This document shows, piece after piece, positions 13,083 through 24,443 of a DNA stretch of 64,000 bases (the stretch's first letter is position 1; the number at the start of each line of letters is the position of its first letter). The notes under the pieces are model-generated. The model saw only the letters and a list, made by a program, of their open reading frames with translations, did not search any database and was not told where the DNA came from. The stretch is from the NCBI GenBank assembly GCA_009667805.1, contig CM019068.1, forward strand, positions 9,674,182 through 9,738,181, in the 5' to 3' direction. Source of the DNA: Leptobrachium leishanense (taxonomy: Eukaryota > Chordata > Amphibia > Anura > Megophryidae). The position numbers and the translations under genes are program-made.

Positions 13083-13881
13083 CTGTCACAGAAAGGGAAG
13101 AGGTGAAGACCAATACATGGTGTAAATAAATGCTTCCCAGCAGGAAGAAACGCTCACAAAATTACAGTATTAGTACAGAGGTGGGAAGGGAAGCAGGTCA
13201 TGAGGATTTATACAGTGGTACAGTATTTAAATTCCAGGCTACAAGACCCACCTCTGATGGTGCCAGCCCATCTCTATGCCCACATCACCCTATTCAGTCG
13301 CGTAATTATCCCCAGACTAAAAGATACTTTGCATTTCACTGGGGAGCCGAGTTTTAGACTATGCATGACATGCACACAAATAGGTCAGGAAAGAGACGTC
13401 CTCACACTTTAAAATAGTAAGTTAATAATTGATTAAATTGAAAATAAATGCTCATATCTGCACACTGAAGAGATTTTGGTAAAGTTGAAACATGACAAGC
13501 ATGTCCCTTTAAAGCCAGTGAGCAGTATCCCTGCTCCAGCCAGTAATACTCGTGTGTAACCCTGGGGCTGTCTGTGTAAACCTGTTCATTAAAAGCTATT
13601 AAATAAAACATCAGGCTGCAGTGAGAGAAGATACAGCCGCAATATTACAGAGAGCCCAGGCAGACAAAAACTGACAGTTCACCCCTACATTTTCACCAGA
13701 GGATGAGACGACAGACTCCAATGGGTACATACATACCTCGCCCGTCACCACCCCATGCCGAGTTATGGAAAATGTGACTTGGGAAACCCCTGACCTGAAT
13801 TAATCAGGTTAAGATTTTGTGATCATCCAGTGGTAGAGACCAAACCATACATCATTTAGCGCATATAAAAAGGACACGTAC

Positions 13882-13996
13882 CTCTTTAGCCAGTTTCTTT
13901 ACCGGCTGCTGCCCGCCTCCTGACCCCCACACACTGTCAATATTCTTCCCACCTTTACGCAGGCTCAGTAAAACTGCTGCTCGATTCAATGCGGAC
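13882..13996 (-). CDS. PDCD4: PDCD4 coding exon 7
   Basis: The 115-bp exon completes a split arginine codon and encodes SALNRAAVLLSLRKGG, then DSVWGSGGGQQPVKKLAKE. This is the end of MA3 domain 1 and the characteristic Gly-rich linker between the two MA3 domains. The donor is GAG|GTACGT. A GC-rich minisatellite begins only about 50 bp upstream of its acceptor. Confidence 0.95.
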
Positions 13997-14048
13997 CTGA
14001 GAAGCAAACATACAGAAACCCAATGACAAACAAGCCCAACAGCCATCA

Positions 14049-14262
14049 CAATGTGCACGCTGCCCAGTGGGACGCACCCTGCACGCTGTCCAATGGGACG
14101 CACCCTGCGCACGCTGCCCAGTGGGACGCACCCTGCCCAGTGGGACGCACCCTGCACGCTGTCCAATGGGACGCACCCTGCCCAGTGGGACGCACCCTGC
14201 GCACGCTGCCCAGTGGGACGCACCCTGCGCACGCTGCCCAGTGGGACGCACCCTGTGCAGTG
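14049..14262. repeat. GC-rich minisatellite next to PDCD4 exon 7
   Basis: Seven or eight units built from CAGTGGGACGCACCCTG with a variable GCACGCTG spacer. Units differ by the presence of the spacer and by GTCCAAT versus GCCCAGT. It lies in the intron, close to the polypyrimidine and branch-point region of the exon at 13882-13996. ORFs through it are repeat artefacts. Confidence 0.93.
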
Positions 14263-14274
14263 GAATTGTGAAAT

Positions 14275-14405
14275 TATTCTATTGATCATTTATATAGCGT
14301 CAACAGTTTTGGCGCGCATTGCAATAAAACAAACAATGGTAACGAGACAAAAATAAACAAGAGGTGTAGAGGGCCTGGCTCAGCGGAGTTTACAATCTAG
14401 AGGAA
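14275..14405 (-). repeat. Dispersed frog-type repeat fragment
   Basis: ATTTATATAGCGTCAACAG, GCAATAAAACAAACAATGG and GAGTTTACAATCTAGAGGA match, in reverse orientation, the same interspersed family as at 9020-9181. The copy is diverged. Confidence 0.55.
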
Positions 14406-15024
14406 GAGCACCCCAGTATTGTCAATATTTAATTACTCATTTCTTGATCACAGCCAACTCAGCTTTTTTTAGGTTCAGTAATAAAACAGTCGTCATTGGA
14501 CTTTTTATAATTAGGAGCTCCGCTCTCACTCCGAAATGCTGAACCATAACACTTTGCAATTAGGCAAAACAGGCTGCAATCTGCAAACTGACAGAAAAAA
14601 AAAAAAAAAAGGAAAATGCTTTTACTGGAGATCACAGAAATCCCAAAAGACAAAATCCTGTAAAAGTCCTTATCAGCTCCTGATATCCTTACAACATCCA
14701 GGAAGGCTGTCGGGGTCCATGCACCGCTTTATAATAAAGACACCCGGAGCGTAAACAAAGGGGTTAACCAACTACAGCTTGTATTTGTGAATAACCACCT
14801 GTCAAAGGGCCGGTATTGCAGCGCCGATAAACCCCAGCATTTCACAAAGCTACAATCCAAAGCGCAACAAGATGCAGGAGGTTCTACTTTGTGAATTGTC
14901 AGTGTTTGCCGACGCTGCAATACGGGATATTTCTGCCACTGGTTACATTGCAAGCACTTCGTGGATTACTCCCAACGTTTCACCCCTACAATTGTTTGTG
15001 CGTGTTTCCCCCCATAGAACGTAC

Positions 15025-15122
15025 CGAGCATGATCACAATCCACTGTGCCTTTGTAGCTTTCTATGTAAGTCTTGTTTAGGATCCCATCTCCAACTGCTC
15101 GAGCAATGAACTGCCCCACCAA
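15025..15122 (-). CDS. PDCD4: PDCD4 coding exon 6
   Basis: The 98-bp exon encodes LVGQFIARAVGDGIL, then ESYKGTVDCDHA and two bases of the next codon. The acceptor is TTTGCAG and the donor CTCG|GTACGT. It is the C-terminal part of MA3 domain 1. Confidence 0.96.
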
Positions 15123-15368
15123 CTGCAAAGAAAAAACGTTATTGCACAGGTACATGTAAAGACAAAGAAGAAAGATTACCCCCAAAATAACGACATTAAA
15201 AGGGAGACTAGCTATTAAGATAGTTTGTGACGGGAGAACTGTGCAGGCCAGGAACCACAACGCATTTCCACAAATCAAAGCTGTGAGGGTGAAGGGGTTT
15301 CTAAGAAAGAAAGGTAAAGGATGGGGATGAACAGTTAAAACATCCATTCACTTGCCACTGCATCGTAC

Positions 15369-15590
15369 CTGTGGCGCTTTTGGGGTGTCCAAAACCAGTT
15401 CCGGAAGGTCCTGAAGGAGTTGGCTGAAAGACTTCTCTACGTCTGCTGCGCTGAGGAGGGTCCCGCACAGGTCAGAGAGGAGCTTGGAGGTCATTTCCCT
15501 GTGACTGGCTTTTCCTTCCAGCGCCAAGGACACGGCTAGCACCGGGAGGCCACACTTCAGCTCCCCGAGATTTAAATCCCTCAGCATCTC
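15369..15590 (-). CDS. PDCD4: PDCD4 coding exon 5
   Basis: The largest internal MA3 exon, 222 bp and 74 codons. It encodes EMLRDLNLGELKCGLPVLA, SLALEGKASHREMTSKLL and LPELVLDTPKAPQ. It is the core of MA3 domain 1, which contacts eIF4A. The acceptor is TTGTTCAG and the donor CACAG|GTACG. It is open throughout. Confidence 0.97.
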
Positions 15591-16649
15591 CTGAACAAAA
15601 CAATAATAAAACACACACAAAAATAAAAGACACTAAAAAATATCAACAATCGTGCAGAATGGAAATACAAACTGCAATCCAAAGGATTATACAGATTTTA
15701 GAGTCACCAGCGGCTGGAAAATAGGTTATATCCAGGTTTAGGAGGCTGAGGTCTTTTTAAACCAGTAAGAAATCATTTGTTCTAGAAGCTGGTGGATTTG
15801 CGGGTCCTGCTTCGCTGCATCTTTAAATAATATTATTTTGAATAACATCGCACACTTGCTTATAAAAAAAAAAAAGATAACAAAAACCAAAAAGGGAAAC
15901 GGAATGGCTGCATGTGACTTGCATTTTTCATATGGTGCCTCGCTGCAGGGTCTATTTAACCCTCGCACCGCAGGAGCATGCATGTCTCAAGTGGGTTAAT
16001 CTCGTAAAATCAGTCATTAGGGTGGAAAGGATGGGACACATCAGCTTTTTGGCTTCTTGTAATGAAATCCCCATAATTTACGCTTTAAAAAGATTCTAGA
16101 AAATGCTCATTTAAAACCATTAAATTGGGGCAAAATAAAAAAACAGCAGTATGTAGTGATACTTTTTTTTTTTTTAATTGGACCAACAATAAAAGATAAT
16201 CGGCTGGAGGCAGCATCAAAGCCTCTACTGCCCGGCGGCCGCGTCACAGCCCTGCGACCGGACCCACTGCTGGGTAAAGTAATGCGGCCCGCCAGAGGGG
16301 GAATGCTGGCCAAATGCTTTTCATGCATGCAGCCAGCTTCCCCAGCGTTTGGTCGGAGATTATATATATGTATGTAATATGTATGTATGTCTGTCTGGTC
16401 TGTGTAATTATATATTACACACATGTATATGTATGTAGGCAAATCTGGTATGATGTCTGTATATTAGGGATGCACCGATACCACTTTTTTAAGAGCGAGT
16501 ACTGATACTTTTTTTCAAGTACTCACCGATACCAAGTACCAATACTTTTATTTTAGGTCATGTGACCGCTTTCCAATAAGAACAGACCTCATATAAAAAT
16601 GCCCCCCAGCTCTATATATATATATATAAAATCGGGGGGATATATACAT

Positions 16650-17190
16650 GTACAGAATGCCCCCAAGCTCTCATGGATACTGCCCCAGCTCATGGATATA
16701 CTGCCCCAGCACATGGGTATTTGCCCCCCCCCCAGCTCATGGATATATGCCCCCAAGCTCATGGATATATGCCCCCAAGCTCATGGATATATGCCCCCAA
16801 GCTCTCATGGATAATGCCCCCAAGCTCTCATGGATAATGCCCCCAAGCTCATATGGATAATGCCCCCAAGCTCATATGGATAATGCCCCCAAGCTCATAT
16901 GGATAATGCCCCCAAGCTCATAGATATTGCCCCCCAGCTCATGGGTATTTGCCCCCCCAGCTCATGGGTATTTGCCCCAGCTCATGGATTCATGCACCCA
17001 AGCTCTCATGGATATATGCCCCAGCTCATGGATATATGCCCCCAAGCGCTCATGGATATATGCCCCCAAGCGCTCATGGATATATGCCCCCAAGCGCTCA
17101 TGGATATATGCCCCCAAGCGCTCATGGATATATGCCCCCAAGCTCTCATGGATTTATGCCCCAGCTCATTGATTTATGCCCCCAAGCTCA
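16650..17190. repeat. Minisatellite inside the hAT-like element
   Basis: About 22-bp units combining GCCCCCAAGCTC and ATGGATATAT. Variants include GCGCTC, CTCTC and CATATGGATAA. The same motif recurs in the array at 55.69-56.26 kb. Long ORFs across it are artefacts of the unit length. Confidence 0.93.
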
Positions 17191-17314
17191 GACCCCAGAC
17201 CAGACATGGGGCGGCTGTTCGAATGCTCAATTGGCATTCGGACAGCCACCCCTGGAGCTCTCCGGCATACTTACCTTCCCGAGCGACGCCGACAAAGTCT
17301 TTGCGCATGCGCTC

Positions 17315-17377
17315 GTTGAAGGACCCCAGCCGCGATCACGTGGGACTCCCACGTGATCGCGGCTGGGGTCCTTCAAC
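17315..17377. repeat. Perfect 63-bp palindrome
   Basis: 31-base arms (17315-17345 and 17347-17377) are perfect reverse complements around one central base. They include GATCACGTGGGA and its complement. It sits in a wider imperfect inverted repeat (about 17207-17480) whose arms contain GGCTGTTCGAATGC. Confidence 0.93.
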
Positions 17378-17849
17378 GTGCAGAAGCTTTCCCAGCGCCG
17401 CTCAGGTTGTAAGTATGCCGGTGAGCTCCAGGGGCGGCTGTTCGAATGCCGATTGAGCATGCGAACAGCCGCCCAAGCCCCTCGGATGCCGGCAAGCTGG
17501 CTCAATGCCGGCTTCCGGTATCGGGGGAAAATATCGGGGGTACTGCACGAGTACCAAGTACTCCTGCAGTACCCGGTACCGATATCGATACTAGTATCGG
17601 TGCAATCCTACTGTATAGGATATATGTATCTGAGTGGGTATACATGTATCTGAGAAGAAGTATGTGCAGTGGATAAATATAAACAAACTGGACAGGCTTT
17701 CAGCAAAATCCTAAATTATTTATTGGTAAGCGTCACATGACCTTAAATAAAAGTATCGGTTCCCCGGTATCGGTGAGTACTTTAAAAAAAAAGTATCAGT
17801 ACTTGCACCGATACCACATTTTTAGGACTGAGTACATCCCTACTGAGCA

Positions 17850-19200
17850 CCTGAAAGAAGAACCACTAATGTAGTTTACAAAGAAGTAAGCAAACACTTT
17901 TTTTTTATGTTCCAGATTCCAAAAACAATAAAAAAAAATTATAAATTGGTCTGTATTTACAAAACAAAAAAAAAATTTTCATGGACGCATTTCAATGAAA
18001 CAACTTTGCAATAAACATTACTTAATACTTTAAAGACTCAACCTGTAAATTATTTTTCGTACAGTTTATAAAAGAAACATGAGGTTTTTGCCCAAAGAAT
18101 TGTAACAAATAACAAAATCCACGCGAGCGAAGCCGCTGGCAAAAGCTAGTAAATAATAAAAAGAAAGTCAAAGCAAATATGTGCCTCTGAGTTTTGTATT
18201 TAAAGTCCACCCTCAGAAGTGAAGAGAGAAAGCCTCTTGGAAGCCGCACTTCATCTCCCCAGCAGGCTTTAAATCCCGTATAATGAGGTTTTAAGGAGGG
18301 GGATTTACAGACTATTATGATCTTCCGCGTGCAGAGACCAACCTGAAACTTGTACCAAGCCGCTCGACAACTTTCAAGAGACACTGATCAAAGGACGCCA
18401 AGGAGACAGGCATTTGGAAAGGAAGCCAACAGGTCACCTGTAATGTGATCAATCAGCTGCACAATATTAGGCTTTTTAAATTTGTCCAACATTACTGGGC
18501 TTACAACGTCCTCTTGGCTCCACAACAAAGCTCGGCCTGTATCCTGACAAATGCTTTGTGTGTCAAGTTATATGCTGTGCAAGACATTTTTCACTATGCC
18601 AAAAGCGAAGACAAAAAGCCAAGTGTCATTGGCTGCAGAAATCCATTATTCCACAGGTTAACGCAGGGTCTCCCTTTACTGCTCCTCCAGATCCCTATCC
18701 GATCCGTCAGAAACAGCATGTAGCTGCAATATTCCAATACCAACACACGGTGGCGCCACCTCACACGCTGCGTGCGCCCCGCGAGAATCAGACACATGGC
18801 AGATTATACATACTTCAATAAGTTGCAGAATGCTCACTGCGCCCTTCCAATACCAGGGTTAAACAGTGAACCTGTCACCCCCTCTACAAGCTTGTAAGGG
18901 TCCTTCACATTCAGCATTTTTTCATACTTATTAAAAGTGGAGAAAACGAGTAGAATGAACAGATTAATCTGAATTTGGCATAGAGCGTGCACAAGAAGGG
19001 ATTTGGCTCCTAAGTAAGAGTGGACAGAACATAGACATTCTATATACACACAATACTGCATAACAATCCTGTGTATTCATAGAATCTTAGAATTATTGAG
19101 GAGAAAGACATTGTTTGCAAATGAGGATTTCAACAGCAAACCCAGCGACAAGATGTGAGGAAATGCAGATTATAGTTCCGTACTATTACAGTCAAAGGAT
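17850..19200. other. PDCD4 intron sequence without a recognised feature
   Basis: AT-rich intronic DNA with poly-T and poly-A runs. I see no gene, exon or clear repeat boundary here. Confidence 0.5.
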
Positions 19201-19231
19201 TATAGAAAATAAGGAATAAAAGGGAACATAC

Positions 19232-19345
19232 TGCAACTTCATTGGTGTCTCCATGCTCAAAGTACTCCTGCACAATTGGTGTGACAGACTTTTCAAAGGT
19301 CCTCTCGTCCAGAGGGAGAACAGTTGTTTCATAAACACATTGCTC
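19232..19345 (-). CDS. PDCD4: PDCD4 coding exon 4
   Basis: A 114-bp phase-0 exon of 38 codons encoding EQCVYETTVLPLDERTFEK and VQEYFEHGDTNEVA. The acceptor is TTCTTAG and the donor GCA|GTATGT. It opens the first MA3 domain. Conservation with vertebrate PDCD4 is high. Confidence 0.96.
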
Positions 19346-19387
19346 CTAAGAAAAAATATCAGACGAGGGATAAAACAGAAGCATTAG

Positions 19388-19465
19388 AGGACATACTTGA
19401 AAACGAGAGAAATCTCAATGTATCCTTCCTGGTAAAATCCTTTCTAAAAAAAAAAAAAAAAAACA
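19388..19465 (+). repeat. LINE/SINE 3' tail fragment
   Basis: AATCTCAATGTATCCTTCC and GGTAAAATCCTTTC followed by a poly-A run match the tail of the LINE at 27.34-27.40 kb and of the SINE at 34.3 kb. Confidence 0.75.
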
Positions 19466-19689
19466 GTACAAAAGTAGTGGCTCTCAGCTTAGCCCCCTTA
19501 AACCCCACCCTGCAAGAATAGCAACATCCTGTTCATGAGAAATGAGCAGCGCATAGTGCAAATCCACACAACGCCAGAGGGTTTAAAGAGAAAGACGCCC
19601 TCACGGCTTGAAGCACAGAGAGGTTGCTATGTCTCGAAAAGGAAAGGGCCGGCTCTGCCACAGGTCAATCAATTTGGGTTCCTCTAAAG

Positions 19690-19800
19690 CAAGGATCTCA
19701 AACTCCAGCCTCCCAGATGTTTTTTAACTACATCTCCCATGATTCTCTGGCCAGTTGCTGCATTCAAAGAATTCTGTGAAATCTAGGCAATAAATATGGG
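19690..19800. repeat. hAT-type MITE fragment
   Basis: ACTACATCTCCCATGATTCT and the neighbouring CATTCAAAGAATTCT recur at about 33.96-34.04 kb. The ACTACAT-CTCCCATGA core also occurs near 28.36 and 30.87 kb. It is a non-coding dispersed repeat, followed by a poly-G run. Confidence 0.6.
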
Positions 19801-20311
19801 GGGGGGGGGGGTGTCAGAGTTTGTTGTGGCCAGGCTGTGGGTTGTGTTTTACTTTCATTGCCAGCGCACCGGCTAAAACAGATTTTACTGGCAAAAACAA
19901 ATAGAATTGTTCATGATCTGAAAACCTGTTTATTCAATACGGTTACAACATGTAAGCCCCAGTGAGGTGTGTATAATAACATGACGAGCGGATGGGATCC
20001 AAGCTGCAATACAAGTAAAAACACCATGAGGCAAGGGCAGACATAAGTGGCCATGGTGCTTTGAATATAAAATCATGCATAGATCATATTGGCTCCATGC
20101 AAACATCTCGCCAGGCTCTGTGTATCTGAACATAGAAATGATGGAAACAATGTAGTATCTATGAAGACGTGAGGAGCCTGGAGATCGCACATACGTCCCC
20201 TCCCAAATAATAAATACATTGCTTCAGTTTTATAAAACATATGGATGAGAAATTCTGTATTTGTGAAAAGACACACATTGCTGCATTATCTTTCCACAAA
20301 CAGTCACTAAC

Positions 20312-20406
20312 CTGATCCTCATCATAATTCGGGTCTTTGATATCAACTTCTTCTACATCGTACACTTGCCCAGGTTGACCCCACACCCCTTTACCTCCAG
20401 CTCCTC
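20312..20406 (-). CDS. PDCD4: PDCD4 coding exon 3
   Basis: The 95-bp exon completes a split glycine codon and encodes GAGGKGVWGQPGQVYDVEE and IKDPNYDEDQ. The acceptor is CTACTCAG and the donor CAG|GTTAGT. It is the linker between the basic N-terminal region and MA3 domain 1. The next exon upstream is 7.6 kb away because a DIRS element and a LINE lie in this intron. Confidence 0.96.
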
Positions 20407-20543
20407 CTGAGTAGGAAATATGTCAAAAATAAAAATGATTAAACAATATACACAGTAATGGGCAACTTTATTGCAGTTAATATTATAAAGCCAGGGCAAA
20501 TTAGAACACAATAATTTCATTTGACCTGGCCTCTAGGTATACA

Positions 20544-20725
20544 CAATTTTAATTCATGACTTGGAGGCGAGTATTTTGCATCTCTTTCTTAGCATTTATT
20601 TAACAGCAGCATAAAAAACTTTAACAGGTAAACTTGCCCCTCCCTTCCCACAGTCCTTGCAACAAGCACCCTCCCCTCTCTATAAACAGGCTCTTCCCGC
20701 CAAAATGACCCTCTTTCTTAGCTGC
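20544..20725. repeat. DIRS left inverted terminal repeat
   Basis: Reverse-complementary to about 25498-25710, with a shared core from GGAGGCGAGTATTTTGCATC through TTGGCGGGAAGAGCC (read on the right arm). The right arm has extra sequence outside the core, and the internal complementary region copies both outer ends. Confidence 0.85.
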
Positions 20726-20987
20726 TCGTGACCAGATAAGTACCTCTGCGTAGCGCTCCTCCTTCTGGTCGGTATTCTGGTCCCGGCGTCCCGATTTTAA
20801 CACGGGCGCCGGCCGAGTATCGGCTATTGTGCTTCGCCCTTAATATATTCTAACACCACTGGTTACGATGCGCTTCCATTACAGCCGGATCTACTTCTCT
20901 CGCGGCAGCGGCTCACGTGATCGGCGCGTCGCGCGCGCGGGAGCTCATTCGGCCGTTTGCCTGCCACAAGCATAGTCGAGTTCCACC

Positions 20988-22110
20988 ATGCCTGCGAAAG
21001 GAAAACGCAAGTCACCTCCTCCCTCGGTGGAATCGGAAGGTTCGGGGGACAGCGATGCTGAGCTTCAGGTCACTCACTCTCCCGCGGGAGACCCGGCACC
21101 TCCTTCCCTGACGCTATCCTCAGACATGCAGGCCTCCATTGCCTTGGCAGTCAAAGCGGAGGTAGCCAATTTATCCTCCACCTTCTCTAGCTCCCTCCTA
21201 GAGGTTTTGACGGCCGTTCAGGGCTTACAGCAGTCTGCCATACCCGCGACTCCGGGCTCCAGCCCTGCGGAGGGCCCGTCTTCCAGCCCGGCAGTAGTTT
21301 TGCCCCCCGATGGGGTGGGCAAAAACTGCAGTGCGGAAGACAAAGCACTTGGCTCAAGGGGCTGGCATCCCTGCAGCACTGCCACCACCTAATGAAACAC
21401 CCCCTCGTAAAAGGGCCCCAGTTACCCAAACACCAGCAGCTACTGCTGCAAAACGGCCCAAACAGGTGGATAACTCCCCTCCAGCGGAGGCGGATGGTGA
21501 GGACGAAGACACCTCTCACTCAGATGATCACGATGGTCTGTCGGCCGGGGATGATGAAGTGGTGCTCCACGCTCCCTAGCTATTTGAATTGGGAGACACG
21601 GTGACCTATGCCCCTACTGGGGATAAGGCGATAATTTGTGACCCACAAGGGGACCCCCTCTTCTACCCTGAGGATCTGTCCCATCCCCGATCTTCAGCCT
21701 GGTCACCAAGGCCCCACGTGGAGAAGTGACTGGACGACTGCATGCGGCACCCGTTAGGATGCGAGCTGAATGCCCACGTCCCACCACTCTGGGGAAGACC
21801 TGCCTGACTCCCCTAGTGGACAAGGACTTCCAAAAATATGTCACACAGGATTGCCTACTGGACACTGTGGGCCCCTTAAATCAAGCTGTTTGATGTCGCG
21901 GAAGGGGCAAAAGCCCAAGGGGACACCCTGGATCCCTTCATGTGAGGGGCTGGCTCCAACGGGCCATCTGTTTTTTTAGCTAATGCTAATTCCGCCATCT
22001 CGGCTGAGAGGCGCAGATCTATCCTGTTAAAAGTGGACAATCAGCTCACGGAGAAAGCTGACTCAGATCTCGGCAGTGAAGCCCAAGGGCTACTGTTTGG
22101 CGAATAGTTC
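20988..22110 (+). pseudogene. DIRS gag-like ORF1, frameshifted
   Basis: Starts MPAKGKRKSPPPSVESEG, a low-complexity basic and acidic protein with coiled-coil-like ALAVKAEVANLSSTFSSS. The first frame stops at about 21390, and another frame carries PPRKRAPVTQTP and the acidic stretch GEDEDTSHSDDHDG to about 21579. Further degraded coding follows. DIRS ORF1 proteins are presumed Gag counterparts. The start is chosen as the first ATG of the coding-like frame. Confidence 0.7.
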
Positions 22111-22170
22111 GTCCGAGACCTGGGCAAATATGCCAATACGTTCACCTCCCTTGACAAGGTCTCGACCTCC

Positions 22171-24443
22171 ATGAAAAAAGTATTCAAGGGGCGTGTTTTT
22201 GGCAAGGCCGGTAGAGCTAGGGGGAACTTTACCGGCCACCCAGGACCAGGTACCAAACACGGCCCAACCCTTCGACTCCCACTGCCCCGCAAACGCAAGG
22301 CAGTGAAGCGCCGTATTACAACACGGGATTCTTCCCCTCGCGTACCCGCGGTAGAGGCTTCCGTGGCCCCCGGGGGTTCTTCAATTCCCGTCGCCCACCA
22401 GGTAAGACACCATTTGCGCTCGCAGACTTTACCACGGGTGGGGGGGCGCATAGCGTGTTTTCTTGCCAATTGGCAAACCCTGACCTCGGACCCCTGGGTC
22501 CTACAAACAGTCACAGGCTTCCACCTGGACTTCGAAGCCGTTCCGTCACAGATGGCCCTTCCTACGCCCCTCCGATTCTCCTCAGAGTGCTCCACGATGG
22601 TAGACGAGGAGGTGCGGAGTCTGGCTCGGAAGGGGGCGATAGAACGAGTTCAGTCACACAAACTGGGGTTTGTAAGCAATTTATTCCTGGTGGCCAAGAA
22701 AGGCGGGGGCTCAAGACCCGTCATAAATCTAAAGGAACTAAACTCCTTCATAGTGTATCGTCATTTCAAAATGGAGGGCATGAAGGATCTCCCTCCCCTT
22801 CTCCTGCTGGGGGATTGGCTAGCAAAGGTGGATCTAAAGGACGCCTATCTATCCGTCCCCGTGACGACCGAACACAGAGACTTCCTGCAGTTTTATTGGC
22901 AGGGGGAGCTCTGGCGTTTCTCCAGTCTTCCCTTCGGGCTCTCCTCCGCACCTTGGTGCTTCACCAAACTGCTGAGGCCGGTGATGGCGAATTTGCGAGA
23001 ACGAAGTGTTCGCCTCATCGTGTACCTAGACGACATTCTGCTTCTGTCATCCACGAAAGAGTTGCTTTCTCTGCACTTGCAGTGGACCCTCTCCCTCCTG
23101 CAGGGGCTGGGTTTCGTGGTGAATGCGGAGAAATCCATTCTTCAACCAACCTTGCGGCTGGAATTCTTGGGCCTAATAGTGGATTCAACATCCATGCGGC
23201 TCACTCGTCCAGCCGACAAGATTTCCACAATAGAACGGGAGGCACGCTCTCTCCTAAGACACGATCCTTCTTCCCTGAGGGCTCTCGCTCGCATGGTGGG
23301 CCTCCTCTCGGCCACCAGGTTAACGATACCCCCCGCCCCCCTGCATTATCGGGCCCTCCAACGCCTGATGGCCCGTTTCCTCCGGGAAGGGGTGCCTTAC
23401 ACAGGGATGATCTCCCTCTCGGACGAAGCTCGCCGGGATCTCGCGTGGTGGACGACGGACCTCCGGTCTTGGAACGGGAAAGCGATCCTTCCGGCCCCTC
23501 CCTGCCTCACGATAGAGTCGGATGCTTGCCGCTCCGGTTGGGGAGCTCGCTGCGGCTCTCTGGAGACAGGGGGCGGTTGGTCGAAGGAGGAGACCCTCCT
23601 CCACATCAATTGCCTGGAACTGCTTGCAGGCTTGTTTTCAATCCAGTGCTTCACCAAGGGACTACGGGATTGCACAATCCTCCTTCGCATGGACAATTTC
23701 CCGGCCGTTCGCAACATCAACGCCCTGGGGGGGTCCCAGGTCCCCCATGCTCACACTGCTAGCTCAACGGTTTTGGGCACATTGCTTCACCTCGGGGCTC
23801 GCGGTTCATGCACAGTTCCTCCCAGGTCTCGACAATGTGGTAGCGGATTGGAACTCCAGATACACGCTGGATTCGGGCGATTGGAGGCTGCTACCCGCAA
23901 TCTTCGCTCGTTTATCGCGTCTCTGGGGTCCGTTAACGACCGATCTGTTCGCCTCGCGTCTGAATCGCCAGCTTCCGAGGTTTTACAGCTGGCGTCCGGA
24001 CCCCGAGGCGCGAGCAACGGATGCATTCCTACAACCTTGGTCCCGGGGACGGCTTTACGCCTTTCGCCATGGTGGCTCGCACCCTGGCCAGGGTCCGCTC
24101 ACAATCGGCGACCCTGGTCTTGGTGGCGCCCCTCTGGCGGAGCCAATCTTGGTTTCCGGCCCTCTTAGAGATGGCCATAGACTGTCCGAGGGTGTTGCCT
24201 TGCCCCCCGGATCTCATCACAGATCCGGAAGGCAGACCCCACCCCCTTATCACGTCTCACTGTCCGTTGACTGCATGGTTGGTGTCCGGGGACCCGGCTT
24301 TGTTGTTGGTGTTTCGGAACGCACTGACGCCTTGCTCCAACGCGCATGGGCCCCCGGTACCCGAGCGGCCTACGGCACTGCCTGGTCCCGGTGGATTCGC
24401 TGGTGTGTGGATGGGGGTCTGGATTCCCTTTCAGCCCCTGTGA
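22171..24443 (+). pseudogene. DIRS reverse transcriptase-RNase H region
   Basis: One long frame (22171-24168) has RT motifs, including RPVINLKELN, FGLSSAPWCFTKLL and the catalytic YLDD at 23023-23034, followed by RNase H residues in IESDACRSGWG and LELLAG. The conserved reading leaves this frame near 23.74 kb. It continues in another frame with DNVVADWNSR and DLFASRLNRQLPRFYSWRPD, then shifts again near 24.06 kb (LVAPLWRSQSWFPALLEMA). These segments belong to the RNase H and methyltransferase-like part of DIRS pol. There are at least two frameshifts. Confidence 0.85.

Larger units (their letters stand above)
16465..17610. mobile_element. hAT-like non-autonomous element carrying a minisatellite
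   Basis: The left end TAGGGATGCACCGATA is matched in reverse at the right end by TATCGGTGCAATCCTA. The flanking 8 bases (CTGTATAT at 16457-16464 and CTGTATAG at 17611-17618) agree at seven positions, as for a hAT insertion. Inside are a (CATGGATATATGCCCC)-type minisatellite and a long palindrome. A second right-end-like segment continues to 17842, so the element may be composite or nested. There is no transposase. It lies in a PDCD4 intron. Confidence 0.75.

Noticed and set aside
22455..23762. 435-codon ORF overlapping the DIRS RT
   Set aside because: It is a shadow in another frame; the RT motifs including YLDD lie in the 22171-24168 frame.
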